A stretch of DNA of 64,000 bases from NCBI GenBank assembly GCA_035762665.1, contig DASTNZ010000182.1:9736-73735 (forward strand), in the 5' to 3' direction. Position 1 is the first letter of the stretch, and every line of letters begins with the position of its first letter. The notes under the pieces were generated by a model. It ran no database searches and was not told where the DNA came from. It was given only the letters and a program-made list of their open reading frames with translations. Positions 55,618 through 64,000 of the stretch are shown here, in pieces. The position numbers and the translations under genes are program-made. The stretch is from JASLBX01 sp035762665 (GTDB taxonomy: Bacteria; Actinomycetota; Actinomycetes; Jiangellales; Jiangellaceae).

Positions 55618-56585
55618 CGGGCGTTCGAGTTCGCGGAGCGGTCCCGATGGCCACCCGTCGGCCGGCGGCCGGTGGCGCCACCAGTAACAACGGCGCGGCC
55701 GAGCCGGACATGTCTGGCCCGTCGCGTGGCATCAAACTCATCGGGTCGATACTCGGGCCGACGACCTTCCTCACAGCGTTGTTGCTCTACTTCGGACACC
55801 AGCACGCGTATTGGTACTTCGACTATTTCGGCGTCAACGCCACAACAATGGGCCTGACCACCCAGGACTACGTGATACGGAGTGTCGACCCGCTCTTTAC
55901 ACCCGTGACCACCGCAGCCGCGGTTTGCCTGGTGGGCCTGTGGGGTTACCGGCTCTTGCGGCGCTGGCTGTCCGACGCTGCCTGGCAACACCTACTACGC
56001 GCGCTCAGGCCGGCCACTGCGGTGGGCGGCTTCGTACTCGTGGCAGTAGCGGTCGCCGGCTTCGTGAACCCCGTTGCCCTGCGCCCGTACGTCGGCGTGC
56101 CGGGATTGGCGCTGGCTTCTGGCGTGTTGCTGCTCGTCGCGGCCCTACGGATGGCTCGAACGGCCACGCCACGCGCGAGCGAGCGGGAGCCCAGCACTCT
56201 CGCAGCGGCTGAGTGGGGCGCCATCTTCGTTTTGGTGGGCATCGGACTGTTCTGGGCGGTCACGGACTATGCCAAGGCTGTTGGCACCGGACGTGGAGTC
56301 CAGCAGGAGCAGGCCCTGCCGTGGACGCCCGATGTGACCGTCTATAGCGAGAAGGGCCTGGGCCTCTCCGCAGCCGGCGTTCGGGAGGTCACGTGCCAGG
56401 CGCCCGAAGCCGCGTACGGATACCGCTATGACGGACTCAAGCTCGTCCTGGAAGCTGGTGACCAGTACTTCTTCCTCCCGGCGGACTGGAATCCGACTGA
56501 CGGCGTCGCCTTCGTCATCCCACGCGGCGACACGGTGCGACTCGAATACACCGCGCCTGGACAAGAGCGCGACGGCACGTGTTGA
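55614..56585 (+). CDS. Multi-pass membrane protein of the CHAT locus
   Basis: The ATGA overlap with the lipoprotein gene sets the start; the product has 323 residues. After an Ala/Gly-rich leader (~40 residues) there are about five hydrophobic helices, such as IGSILGPTTFLTALLLYFG, AVGGFVLVAVAVAGFV and WGAIFVLVGIGLFWAV. A ~95-residue C-terminal domain (WTPDVTVYSEKGLGLSAAG to the end) lies outside the membrane. No known family is recognised. Gene order suggests it works with the lipoprotein as membrane output or receptor of the CHAT protease. Confidence 0.7.
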   Translation: MTGVRVRGAVPMATRRPAAGGATSNNGAAEPDMSGPSRGIKLIGSILGPTTFLTALLLYFGHQHAYWYFDYFGVNATTMGLTTQDYVIRSVDPLFTPVTTAAAVCLVGLWGYRLLRRWLSDAAWQHLLRALRPATAVGGFVLVAVAVAGFVNPVALRPYVGVPGLALASGVLLLVAALRMARTATPRASEREPSTLAAAEWGAIFVLVGIGLFWAVTDYAKAVGTGRGVQQEQALPWTPDVTVYSEKGLGLSAAGVREVTCQAPEAAYGYRYDGLKLVLEAGDQYFFLPADWNPTDGVAFVIPRGDTVRLEYTAPGQERDGTC

Positions 56586-56606
56586 GGTGCGGTCTCAGCG
56601 CGACCG

Positions 56607-57659
56607 TCAGCTCGGGTCCATCGTGCTCATGGCTGCCGCGGTCGGCGTGGATCGCCACTGTTGCTTGTAGGCCTCGAAGTCCCACTTCGAGCGGTGTTCG
56701 TCACCGTCGAGGAATGCGGTCGCGGCCCTTTGGCCGGACTCGAACAGCTTCTCGGCGGTTGCTTCGGACAGATCGAAGTCGGTGGCCTTGACCCCGAAGG
56801 TGTCGACGAAGATGGTGCGCGTCACGACGTCCTCGCGGTCGATGTGCATCCGGTCGTAGAAGCCGGTCATCGTCGACAGCATCGCCTTGGTCAGGCTAAC
56901 GACTCCGCGGACATTGTTCAGCTTGGTCTGACCGGGAAGCGAGGACAGCTTGATCCCGAATGTCGGCCACCGGGGTGCAGTGCCGTCCGTCCGGTCGAAA
57001 ACATCCACCGGGAAGTTGGACAGCATCCCACCGTCCACCATCCAGGCGGTCGCTCCCGTGGCATGGTCCGGACAGCGGGCCGGCGTGAAGAAGTACGGGA
57101 TGGCCATCGATGCCCGCACAGCATCCACGACGGGCATCTCATCCGGATCGACCTTGAATCGGGTGGGGTAATCCCAGGGCAACCGGACGAGCCGGCCGTT
57201 CGTGACGTCGGACGCCATCGCCACAAACCGGTAGTTGCGACCTGTGGCATCGCGGAGCGCTGCATCCGCCTTCGGATCACCGAGTCGAAGGTCCGCGAAC
57301 GTCCGCACGTTCTGCTCGGCGAGCAGTTCCGCCAGCCACGAGCGCAAGTGCTCGCCGCGGCACCAGCCCTTGTTCAGCAGCACCTGTGCGGCGATGCCGA
57401 GCAATCCGAGCCGCCCTAAGAAGGGCGGGTCCTGGAACTTGTGGTAGTCGATCGTCTGCATCATCTCGCGCAGCCGATCGCCACGCACTCCAGCGGCGAC
57501 CAAAGCCCCAACGATCGAGCCCGCCGACGTGCCGGCGACCTTGTGGAACCGGTAGCCATGTTCGTCCAGCACTGAAATCGCACCGGCAAGTGCGATCCCC
57601 TTGACGCCCCCACCCTCGAGAACGAGGTCTGCATCCAGTTGAGCGGCCACGTGAACCAT
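56607..57659 (-). CDS. Patatin-like phospholipase
   Basis: The 350-residue protein has the patatin fold with LEGGGVKGIALAG (oxyanion glycines, residues 14-26), nucleophile S45 in GTSAGS, and catalytic D209 in VDGGMLSN. It is a cytosolic phospholipase A-type enzyme without a signal peptide. It converges with the membrane protein gene, 21 nt away. Patatins are frequent membrane-destroying effectors in bacterial defence. Its position beside a CHAT/S8 locus makes such a role plausible but unproven. Confidence 0.88.
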   Translation of the reverse strand: MVHVAAQLDADLVLEGGGVKGIALAGAISVLDEHGYRFHKVAGTSAGSIVGALVAAGVRGDRLREMMQTIDYHKFQDPPFLGRLGLLGIAAQVLLNKGWCRGEHLRSWLAELLAEQNVRTFADLRLGDPKADAALRDATGRNYRFVAMASDVTNGRLVRLPWDYPTRFKVDPDEMPVVDAVRASMAIPYFFTPARCPDHATGATAWMVDGGMLSNFPVDVFDRTDGTAPRWPTFGIKLSSLPGQTKLNNVRGVVSLTKAMLSTMTGFYDRMHIDREDVVTRTIFVDTFGVKATDFDLSEATAEKLFESGQRAATAFLDGDEHRSKWDFEAYKQQWRSTPTAAAMSTMDPS

Positions 57660-57775
57660 CCCCCAGGCCAGTATTGAGCCGCGCGAAACGCCGGCTGATG
57701 TCAGTCAAGAGCGGCGGTGCGGAGCACCTGATACATCGCCGGCACCGCCGAGTACGATCCAGCCAGGGGCGATAG

Positions 57776-60184
57776 ATGCGATTCCAGTTCGGCGACTGCG
57801 AACTCGACTTGGACCGGGTTCAGTTGAGCGTCGGCGGGGAGATCCGGCCGGTAGAGCCGCAGGTCTTCGATGTTCTCGCGCTGCTCGTAAAGCATCGCCA
57901 CCGTGTTGTATCCAAAGAAGAACTGCTGGACGCGGTGTGGAATCACCGGTTCGTCAGTGAGTCAACGCTGACCAGTCGGATCAAGAGTGCCCGCCAGGCG
58001 ATCGGTGACGACGGCCAGTCCCAGCGGTTCATCCGCACCGTGCACGGCCGCGGCTACCAGTTCGTGGGCGAGGTACGTGCGGCGGAGCCGACCAGGGGAC
58101 GATCGGCGACCCCCGTCCCGCTCCCTGCCACCCCGACCATCGGGCGAGATCACGACATCGATCACGTCCTCGGCCTTCTTGAGCGGGCTCGAATCGTCAC
58201 GCTGCTCGGTACCGGCGGTGTCGGCAAGACCCGGGTGGCTCTGGAGGCGGCGCTGCGCTGGACGCCGGCCGAAGCATGCTTCGTAGACCTCACCAAGGTC
58301 CGTGAGGCCGACCTCGTGCCCGGACTGATCGCCCGAGAGTTGGGAGTGCACAATTCCAGCGCGGCGGACGATCGCCACATCCTCGAGGAGGCGCTACGAG
58401 GCCGGTCGCCACTGCTGCTGGTACTCGACAACTTTGAGCACGTCCTAGACTCGGCGGGCATCGTAACCGCCATGATCCAGTGGGCTCCCGAACTCAAGGT
58501 GCTGACCACGAGCAGGGCCCGGCTCCACGTTGCAGGCGAGCACATCTTCGATGTGGCGCCGCTGCCGGTCGAACCGGCCGAACCCAACGGCGATGCAGTC
58601 TCGGACGCGGTCGCGCTGTTCAACCAAACAGCCACCGCGCTCGATCCCACCTTCCGGCTGGCTCCGAACATCGACGACGTCGTGAATATCTGCCGGACGG
58701 TCGACGGCTTGCCGCTTGCCGTCGAGTTGGCCGCCGGCCATGTCAGGACTCTCCCGCCGGCAATGCTGCGTTTGCGGCTCAGTGCTCAGCTCGGGATGGA
58801 CGCCGGCGCGGCGCGCGACATGCCGAGCCGGCAGCGGACGATCCCGGCGACCATAGACTGGAGTCTCCAACTGCTGCGCGAAGCGGAACGCGAACTCTTC
58901 GTCCAGCTCGGCATCTTCTCCGGGCCTGTCACGCTCGAAATGATCGAGCACGTATGTGCGTTGCCACCGGGCGCAGTCATCGTCGATTCGCTCAGCAGGC
59001 TCGTCGACCAGAGCCTGGTTCGGCGTGTCGCCGGCCCGGCTGGGTCGGTCCGGTTCGCCCTGCTCGAGCTTCTGCGGGAACGCGCCCGCGAATTGCTTGC
59101 CGAGCGAGCGGACGTCGAAGCCGTCGCACAGCGTCACGCGGAACACGTGGCGACGCTGTGCGAGGAAGTCGACGAGCGCAAGTGGGCCGACCTGTCAGAC
59201 CGCTGGTTTGACCTGACTGCCGAACTACTCGGCGAGATCCGTGCTGCACACGGGTGGGCGCAGAGGTATCACAAGGGCCAGCTGTCTGCCCGCATCGTGG
59301 CGAGCCTCGGTGCGTACTGGCATCGCGCCGGCTATGAACGCGAAGCGCGTAGTTGGGTGGCGTCCGCCCTTGCCGACGCCGACTCGTTCGACGCTCTTCT
59401 GGGAGCCCGGCTCGAGCTCGCTGGCGGGCTCGCCGAGTGGGATCGGGACCTACTCGCTGCCAGAGAGCATCTGGAACGGGCCGCCGCTACCTTCCGCGAA
59501 CGTCAGCACGAGCGATACCTCGCCTTCTCCCTTGCCATGAATTCCGGCACGTACATACCGGACCGAGGGGCGTACGCGCAGGCGATTGCCCTGTGCGACG
59601 AGGCGATTGAGTGGGCCCGGCGGGTGGGCGAACGGCCCTTGATCGCCCAGGCGTTGAACGTCAAAGGTGAACTGGCTCGCGTCCACGGCGAGGATGACAT
59701 CGCCCGCGCTGCCTACGAAGAAGGCCGCGACCTTGCAGCGAGCGCCGGCGATCGAGCGCACCTCAGCATCTTCCTTGCCGACCTGGGCTATCTCGCAGAG
59801 CACCGCGGCGAGCAGGCAGAGGCGATGCGGCTGACTCGCGAGGGCTTACTGCTGAGCTGGAGCCTCGGTCGGCGAATGGTGGCGGCATGTTTGGTATCTC
59901 ACCTGGCCGGGCCGGAGCTTGCCGTTGGGCGCCCGGAACGCGGTGCTCATCTGGTCGGCGCGGCCGACCAGGCGCTCAAGGTCATCGGCGTTGCGCGGTA
60001 TCCCGGGTGCCTGCCCGAGCACGCCCGCGTCGTCGATGGTCTGAAGGCCGCGCTCGGGCCTGAGGAGTTCCACCGGCTGCACGCCGAAGGTGCCCGGCTC
60101 TCGCTCGAAGAGGCTGTCGCGATGGCCCTCGCCGACCCGGATCGGGACGTTGACAGGGGGTCTAGGGCCTTGGAAGCGCACTAA
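57776..60184 (+). CDS. Winged-helix / NB-ARC ATPase / TPR regulator
   Basis: The product of 802 residues has an OmpR/PhoB-like winged helix (residues 1-100, with ESTLTSRIKSARQAIGDD and HGRGYQFVGEV). An NB-ARC-like STAND ATPase follows, with P-loop GTGGVGKTR (~residue 144), Walker B LLLVLDNFEHV and TTSRARLHV. C-terminal TPR-like repeats complete the protein. This is the architecture of transcriptional activators related to AfsR-type proteins and of STAND signalling ATPases. It diverges from the patatin gene with about 115 bp between. It may regulate that gene or distant ones. Confidence 0.88.
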   Translation: MRFQFGDCELDLDRVQLSVGGEIRPVEPQVFDVLALLVKHRHRVVSKEELLDAVWNHRFVSESTLTSRIKSARQAIGDDGQSQRFIRTVHGRGYQFVGEVRAAEPTRGRSATPVPLPATPTIGRDHDIDHVLGLLERARIVTLLGTGGVGKTRVALEAALRWTPAEACFVDLTKVREADLVPGLIARELGVHNSSAADDRHILEEALRGRSPLLLVLDNFEHVLDSAGIVTAMIQWAPELKVLTTSRARLHVAGEHIFDVAPLPVEPAEPNGDAVSDAVALFNQTATALDPTFRLAPNIDDVVNICRTVDGLPLAVELAAGHVRTLPPAMLRLRLSAQLGMDAGAARDMPSRQRTIPATIDWSLQLLREAERELFVQLGIFSGPVTLEMIEHVCALPPGAVIVDSLSRLVDQSLVRRVAGPAGSVRFALLELLRERARELLAERADVEAVAQRHAEHVATLCEEVDERKWADLSDRWFDLTAELLGEIRAAHGWAQRYHKGQLSARIVASLGAYWHRAGYEREARSWVASALADADSFDALLGARLELAGGLAEWDRDLLAAREHLERAAATFRERQHERYLAFSLAMNSGTYIPDRGAYAQAIALCDEAIEWARRVGERPLIAQALNVKGELARVHGEDDIARAAYEEGRDLAASAGDRAHLSIFLADLGYLAEHRGEQAEAMRLTREGLLLSWSLGRRMVAACLVSHLAGPELAVGRPERGAHLVGAADQALKVIGVARYPGCLPEHARVVDGLKAALGPEEFHRLHAEGARLSLEEAVAMALADPDRDVDRGSRALEAH

Positions 60185-61371
60185 GCCGACAGTTCCTTGT
60201 CGATGGGGGTCGGGAATCGTGGCTTGACACGGGTATCCCCCAGCCAGGCCTCGAGCTCGCCCGCCACGTTGGCGACCATCACCGTTCCATCCGCTCCGAT
60301 GTCCTCGAACAGTCGGTACGCGATCGTGCCGTCGGCGCGCTGCGCCCATCCGCCGATGACTCGGCCACCCCACCAGACGGTGGGTCCGATGTTGCCGCTG
60401 CGGTCGTACAGATGATCCCGAGCCGGCCCGTCCAGGTACCAATCGCGGCCTGGCATCGCCCAGCCCATCACCGCCGGGTCCAGGCTAGGGAGAAACGCAG
60501 CCCACGGCTCGGGGTCCGGCGCCGGGTCGACGTCGTCCGGCAGGACATACCCGGTTTCCCCGTCCTCCAATTCGACCTCGACGGCGCCAACCGCCGCGAG
60601 CACCTTGCGGGCGCGGCCGACCGTCCAGCCCGTCCACCACTTGAAGTCAGCGAGCGCGCCGGGCCCGAAGGCACGGAGCCAGGCCCGCGCGAGCTGCTGC
60701 TCGGCTTCGGCCATCGGGATGTCGGTCGCCGTGCCGGGAAGCCATGCCTCGGTCAGGGCCCAGCGATTGGCGCTTCCCCACGACTTGACCGGCCGGGTAC
60801 GGATGACCTTGCCTTCCGCGGCGAGCTGAAACAGGATGCGGGGGGCCATCGTGGCCGTCGACTGGTATGCCTTGCCCGGTGCGAGAACGATCTTCTCGCG
60901 CAACTGCGACACGTCCTCGGCGAGCTGCTGAGTCGTGGCCTCGTCGCGCTCGGCCAGCGCGCGCATGACCTCGGCGCTGGCGCGAGTGAGCCATGCCTCG
61001 GCGTCGTCCGTGATGCCACCCTCCGCGATCATCTTGAGCGTCTGCCGGCGCTGGTTGACGGCGATGGCCTCGGTACATGCAACATGGACGGCCGGCCAGA
61101 GCGCGGTCGGGACGACGAACATCGTCCGCCGCATGCCGAGGATGCGCACCAGCGTCCGGTCCTCGTACAACGCTTCGTCGAGCGCCGACGGCGCTGCGAA
61201 ACCAGTGCGCGCGGCCGCAGCCAGGTAAACCGACGCCGGATCGGTCGCGTGGTAGGCCACGATGCCTTGCGCCACGGCGTATGGATCGGCGAGGTGGGTG
61301 TCCGCCGCAAGATAATGCCGTACGCCGAGGCGAGACCGCCGTTCGTCCACGCCGATCTTCCGAGTCGCCAT
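60181..61371 (-). CDS. AlkZ/YcaQ-superfamily winged-helix DNA-binding protein
   Basis: The product of 396 residues has the layout of the HTH_42 (AlkZ/YcaQ) superfamily: three winged helices, with YHATDPASVYLAAAARTGF near the N-terminus, RRTMFVVPTALWPAVH, and a C-terminal beta domain (MPGRDWYLDGPARDHLYDRSGNIGPTVWWGGRVIGGW). Characterised members are DNA glycosylases that unhook crosslinked or alkylated bases. Whether this paralogue has glycosylase activity is unclear because the Q-x-Q catalytic motif is not obvious. Its stop codon region overlaps that of the upstream convergent regulator. Confidence 0.82.
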   Translation of the reverse strand: MATRKIGVDERRSRLGVRHYLAADTHLADPYAVAQGIVAYHATDPASVYLAAAARTGFAAPSALDEALYEDRTLVRILGMRRTMFVVPTALWPAVHVACTEAIAVNQRRQTLKMIAEGGITDDAEAWLTRASAEVMRALAERDEATTQQLAEDVSQLREKIVLAPGKAYQSTATMAPRILFQLAAEGKVIRTRPVKSWGSANRWALTEAWLPGTATDIPMAEAEQQLARAWLRAFGPGALADFKWWTGWTVGRARKVLAAVGAVEVELEDGETGYVLPDDVDPAPDPEPWAAFLPSLDPAVMGWAMPGRDWYLDGPARDHLYDRSGNIGPTVWWGGRVIGGWAQRADGTIAYRLFEDIGADGTVMVANVAGELEAWLGDTRVKPRFPTPIDKELSA

Positions 61372-61462
61372 GCGGCTTATCGTGCCTGATGCGGTCAGGC
61401 CCGCAGCCTCGATGAGCGCGATGACTGTAGCGACATGGCGATTCAGATTTGCGTCTCGCCTG

Positions 61463-62215
61463 TCAGTTCACGATCTGGATCGGGTCGTTGGCGAAGAAGA
61501 TGAAGATGCGTCCTTCCCACTCGACCTCCACGTCGGGTACGACCAGTGCATTGCCAGGCTGATAGAGCCCACCAGAAGCTTCGATGGCGACCGTGAACAG
61601 GTGAGACTGACCGTCACACACAGGCGTGAAGCCGCCGAAGCCAGAGACCTGACCCTGGAAGATTCCTACACGAGACGGTCTCCCGGTGGTTTGCCGCGGG
61701 CAGGCCACCGCCACGTCAACGTCCACGGCCTGTCCGCCATCGCGAAGGCGGGCCAGGCGGTCTCCGAAGTCGACAAGAATGATCGGATCGACTTCGACGA
61801 CCCCGGCGTCCTGCACTTGCTCGGTCCGCCCGCGCTTGACGGTAACGACCGCCGCGACGTCGGCCTGGCCAAGCTCGAACTCCGCGCCGGACGTGGGCAC
61901 TGCGACGTGGAATGCCAGCCCGAAGGTTCCGGTGCAGGTCAGGGGGAACGACGCCGAACCAGACGCCTGGGGCTGGGTAACAGTGACCAGCGCTTGCTGT
62001 ACAGCCCACTTCTCCGGGCACCGCGCGAGGACCGTGACCGTGATCGTCTGCCCATCGGGAGCAAGGAACCCGCCAGCTTGAATATGCACTTCAAGACGGT
62101 CTGGCGGAGCTGGGCTGGCTTCCGCCGGCAATACAGCTCCCCCGAGCCCAAACGCGATCACACCGGCCAGAGCAAGTGTTCTCCGCAATTTCCGCCAGAT
62201 GACATCGGCAGTCAT
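61463..62215 (-). CDS. Secreted hypothetical protein with two beta domains
   Basis: GGGGGTGG upstream favours the ATG at 62215 and gives 250 residues. A signal peptide ends near AEASPAPP (residue ~35). Two similar beta-rich segments follow, each with a paired-cysteine loop: VTVLARCPEKWAVQQALVTVTQ and VDVAVACPRQTTGRPSRVGIFQ. The LTCTGTF and TPVCDGQSH stretches probably complete disulfides. It looks like a tandem of two immunoglobulin-like domains. No function is recognised. Confidence 0.7.
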   Translation of the reverse strand: MTADVIWRKLRRTLALAGVIAFGLGGAVLPAEASPAPPDRLEVHIQAGGFLAPDGQTITVTVLARCPEKWAVQQALVTVTQPQASGSASFPLTCTGTFGLAFHVAVPTSGAEFELGQADVAAVVTVKRGRTEQVQDAGVVEVDPIILVDFGDRLARLRDGGQAVDVDVAVACPRQTTGRPSRVGIFQGQVSGFGGFTPVCDGQSHLFTVAIEASGGLYQPGNALVVPDVEVEWEGRIFIFFANDPIQIVN

Positions 62216-62351
62216 CGATACCACCCCCGCATGTGCGATATACGCGTTCCACGGTTCTAGGACGGCAGTAGTTCAATCGCTCCTACAGGAGTTACCCAAA
62301 GTCGGTCATCCGTTGGCTGAGGCGGTCGACGTTCGTGACCGCCAGGGGTCC

Positions 62352-62945
62352 TCAGCCGACAAGCAGGCGGGCGGCGAGGGCGAACATCACCGTTGCGATC
62401 AGGAGGTCAAGGACCTGCCACGCCCGTGGTCGCGCAAAGAACCTGCTCAGCCGCTTCGCGCCGTAACCCAGCGCGAAGAACCACGTGAAGCTGGCCGTCA
62501 CGGCTCCTGCGGCGAAGAACCACGGCCCGTCGTGCCGGTTCGCAAGCGAGCCGAGCAACACGACGGTGTCCAGGTAGACATGCGGGTTTAGGAAGGTGAA
62601 ACCGAGGCAGGTCAGCAGTGCAGTGCGCAGGGTGCCGGACGCCTGGTCGCTTGCGACCATGCTGCCCGGCCGGAATGCTCGCCACACGGCCAGGAGGCCG
62701 TAGCCGATCAGAAACGCCGCGCCGCCGTAGCGGATCACCTCTGTGAGGACGGGTTGCCTGGTCACCAGCACGCCGAGTCCCGCCACTCCGGCGCTGATCA
62801 GGACGGCATCGGCCAGGATGCAGACCAGGACGATGGGCAGGACGTGCTCGCGCCGGATCCCCTGCCGCAGGACGAACGCATTCTGTGCGCCGATAGCGAC
62901 GATCAAGGTCAGACCGGTGGCGAAGCCGACGAGGGACGCTGACAC
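62352..62945 (-). CDS. lysE: LysE-family amino-acid exporter
   Basis: The product of 197 residues has six predicted helices. It begins SLVGFATGLTLIVAIGAQNAFVLRQGIRREHV, and the IGAQNAFVLRQG motif is the LysE/ArgO signature; FTFLNPHVYLDTVVLLG follows in the second half. It should export excess lysine or arginine across the membrane. It is divergent from the LysG-type regulator, an arrangement known from Corynebacterium lysE-lysG. Confidence 0.92.
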   Translation of the reverse strand: MSASLVGFATGLTLIVAIGAQNAFVLRQGIRREHVLPIVLVCILADAVLISAGVAGLGVLVTRQPVLTEVIRYGGAAFLIGYGLLAVWRAFRPGSMVASDQASGTLRTALLTCLGFTFLNPHVYLDTVVLLGSLANRHDGPWFFAAGAVTASFTWFFALGYGAKRLSRFFARPRAWQVLDLLIATVMFALAARLLVG

Positions 62946-62983
62946 GTAGTGGACCGTAAGCCCGTAGCTGTCGCTGAGTCCAA

Positions 62984-62997
62984 CTAATCTTTCTTAG
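62984..62997. promoter_or_regulatory. LysR-type (LysG) operator between lysE and lysG
   Basis: CTAATCTTTCTTAG contains an inverted CTAA-n6-TTAG with the T-N11-A spacing usual for LysR proteins. It lies between the divergent starts, overlapping the expected -35 region of lysG. It is AT rich compared with flanking DNA. Confidence 0.6.
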
Positions 62998-63016
62998 CTA
63001 CATTTAGAATTGCTTC

Positions 63017-63919
63017 ATGACGAACCTGGATCACGCGCACTTGGCAGCCTTCTCCGCCGTCCTTAATGAGGGCAGCTTCGAGGCGGCTGCCAAGCGGTTG
63101 CACGTGACACCATCGGCGATCAGCCAGCGGATCAAGAGCCTAGAGTCGCGACTCGGTCAGGTGGTAGTCCGCCGGACTCGGCCGGTCGAGCCCACCGAAG
63201 CCGGCCGTGTACTGCTGCGACTGGCCAACCAGACCCAGTTGATCGAGCACGAAGCACTCGCCGCGCTGGCGGGCGGCATCGATGGCGCGCCCGAGCCGCT
63301 TCGCGTGCCGCTGGCAGTGAACGCCGACTCGCTGTCCACGTGGTTCCTGGCAGCGCTTGCTGGGGTTCCGGGCAGCCTCGCCGCTACGTTCGACATCAGG
63401 GCCGAAGATCAGGATCACTCAGCCGCGCTGCTACGCGAGGGGACGGTCATGGCCGCCGTCACCGCCGAACCGCGCGTCGTCCAGGGCTGCCGGGCCGAGC
63501 CACTCGGCGCAATGCGCTACTTTGCCGTCGCCTCGCCGGAGTTCCGGGAACGCTTCCTGCCCGACGGGCCGACTCGTGCCGCCCTCGCCGGCGCACCGAT
63601 GCTGAAGTTCAACCGGAAGGACGCCCTGCAGGATCGATTCCTTCACAAACTTACCGGGGAACGACTCAGCCCTCCGGTGACCTACCTGCCGTCCTCACAG
63701 GGTTTCCTCGACGCCGCGCGACTCGGGCTTGGCTGGGGCATGGTGCCTGAGCAGTTGCTGGGTGCGGCGCTCAAGCGGGGGCAGGTCGCTGAGCTTGCGC
63801 CGGACCGATACCTGGACGTGCCACTGTACTGGCAGCGGTGGCGGCTTGACTCCCCCGCGCTCGATGCAGTGACAAGCGCGGTGCACCAGGCGGCGAAAGC
63901 ATCACTGCGCATCCCGTAG
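63017..63919 (+). CDS. lysG: LysG/ArgP-type LysR transcriptional regulator
   Basis: The product of 300 residues has an N-terminal winged helix (LDHAHLAAFSAVLNEGSFEAAAKRLHVTPSAISQRIKSLE) and a C-terminal periplasmic-binding-protein-like sensor (to residue 300). The sequence, with DALQDRFL and PSSQGFLDAARLGLGWGMVPEQ, matches ArgP/LysG proteins that sense lysine and arginine. A TAGAAT hexamer ends 6 nt before the ATG with no ribosome-binding site, so the transcript is probably leaderless. It should activate the divergent lysE gene. Confidence 0.9.
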   Translation: MTNLDHAHLAAFSAVLNEGSFEAAAKRLHVTPSAISQRIKSLESRLGQVVVRRTRPVEPTEAGRVLLRLANQTQLIEHEALAALAGGIDGAPEPLRVPLAVNADSLSTWFLAALAGVPGSLAATFDIRAEDQDHSAALLREGTVMAAVTAEPRVVQGCRAEPLGAMRYFAVASPEFRERFLPDGPTRAALAGAPMLKFNRKDALQDRFLHKLTGERLSPPVTYLPSSQGFLDAARLGLGWGMVPEQLLGAALKRGQVAELAPDRYLDVPLYWQRWRLDSPALDAVTSAVHQAAKASLRIP

Positions 63920-64000
63920 CGCGCGGTCGATTTGTGATCAGGGTGACGGCGGTGGGGTCACGCCGCCACTAGGTCCACCCTCATCAGTAGTGGTGGAGCC

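Noticed and set aside
63940..63985. GGCGG/CCGCC hairpin after lysG as terminator
   Set aside because: The stem is only about 5 bp in GC-rich sequence, there is no T tract, and the window ends soon after.

Overview
The window is GC-rich chromosomal DNA from an actinomycete. The evidence is frequent GTG starts, strong third-position GC bias, short ATGA/GTGA gene overlaps, a DesK-type two-component system beside an ABC-2 exporter, and TetR, LuxR-TPR and winged-helix/NB-ARC/TPR regulators. The genus cannot be fixed from the sequence. ACC deaminase, sucrose phosphorylase, a GH1 beta-glucosidase and secreted peptidases suggest a soil or plant-associated life. No rRNA, tRNA, CRISPR array or complete insertion sequence was seen.

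Layout. 1-3855 is the 3'-truncated gene for a large secreted M36 metalloprotease. 4000-11565 holds small metabolic genes (cupin, SDR, DapB-like reductase, SRPBCC, GYD), a LuxR-TPR regulator, a TlpA/DsbD-alpha redox pair and a secreted M1 aminopeptidase that ends in a strong terminator hairpin. 11711-15192 is a histidine kinase, response regulator and ABC-2 exporter module with a palindromic candidate operator. 15332-22848 mixes hypothetical proteins with topoisomerase IB, a PfpI-family protein and a GNAT/MenC-like pair. 22858-26496 carries an ArsR/AHSA1 pair and a TetR gene divergent from a DrrAB-type exporter, with a striking double palindrome between them. A broken TrmO-family gene and an orphan AbiEi-like protein follow.

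28370-35215 is a tightly overlapping five-gene operon: a ferritin-like protein of unknown function, a fatty acyl-CoA reductase fused to a HAD phosphatase, a zinc alcohol dehydrogenase, a LarA-like protein and a PlsC acyltransferase. It looks like a dedicated pathway for an unusual lipid and is one of the two main candidates for an undescribed system. It is followed by a multiply frameshifted intradiol dioxygenase and a zone of long inverted and direct repeats (36115-36457).

36495-48715 contains D-aminoacylase with carbonic anhydrase, beta-glucosidase, a TetR-controlled heterodimeric ABC exporter, a broken auxin-efflux-type carrier, sucrose phosphorylase and ACC deaminase.

49702-57659 is the second main candidate. 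A subtilase, an ECF-type sigma factor and a small beta-domain protein read leftward. A TPR-CHAT protease, an acidic lipoprotein and a membrane protein diverge rightward. A patatin phospholipase closes the block. This matches the architecture of protease-based biological conflict systems. The window ends with an NB-ARC/TPR regulator, an AlkZ-superfamily protein, a secreted hypothetical protein and a divergent LysE/LysG pair.
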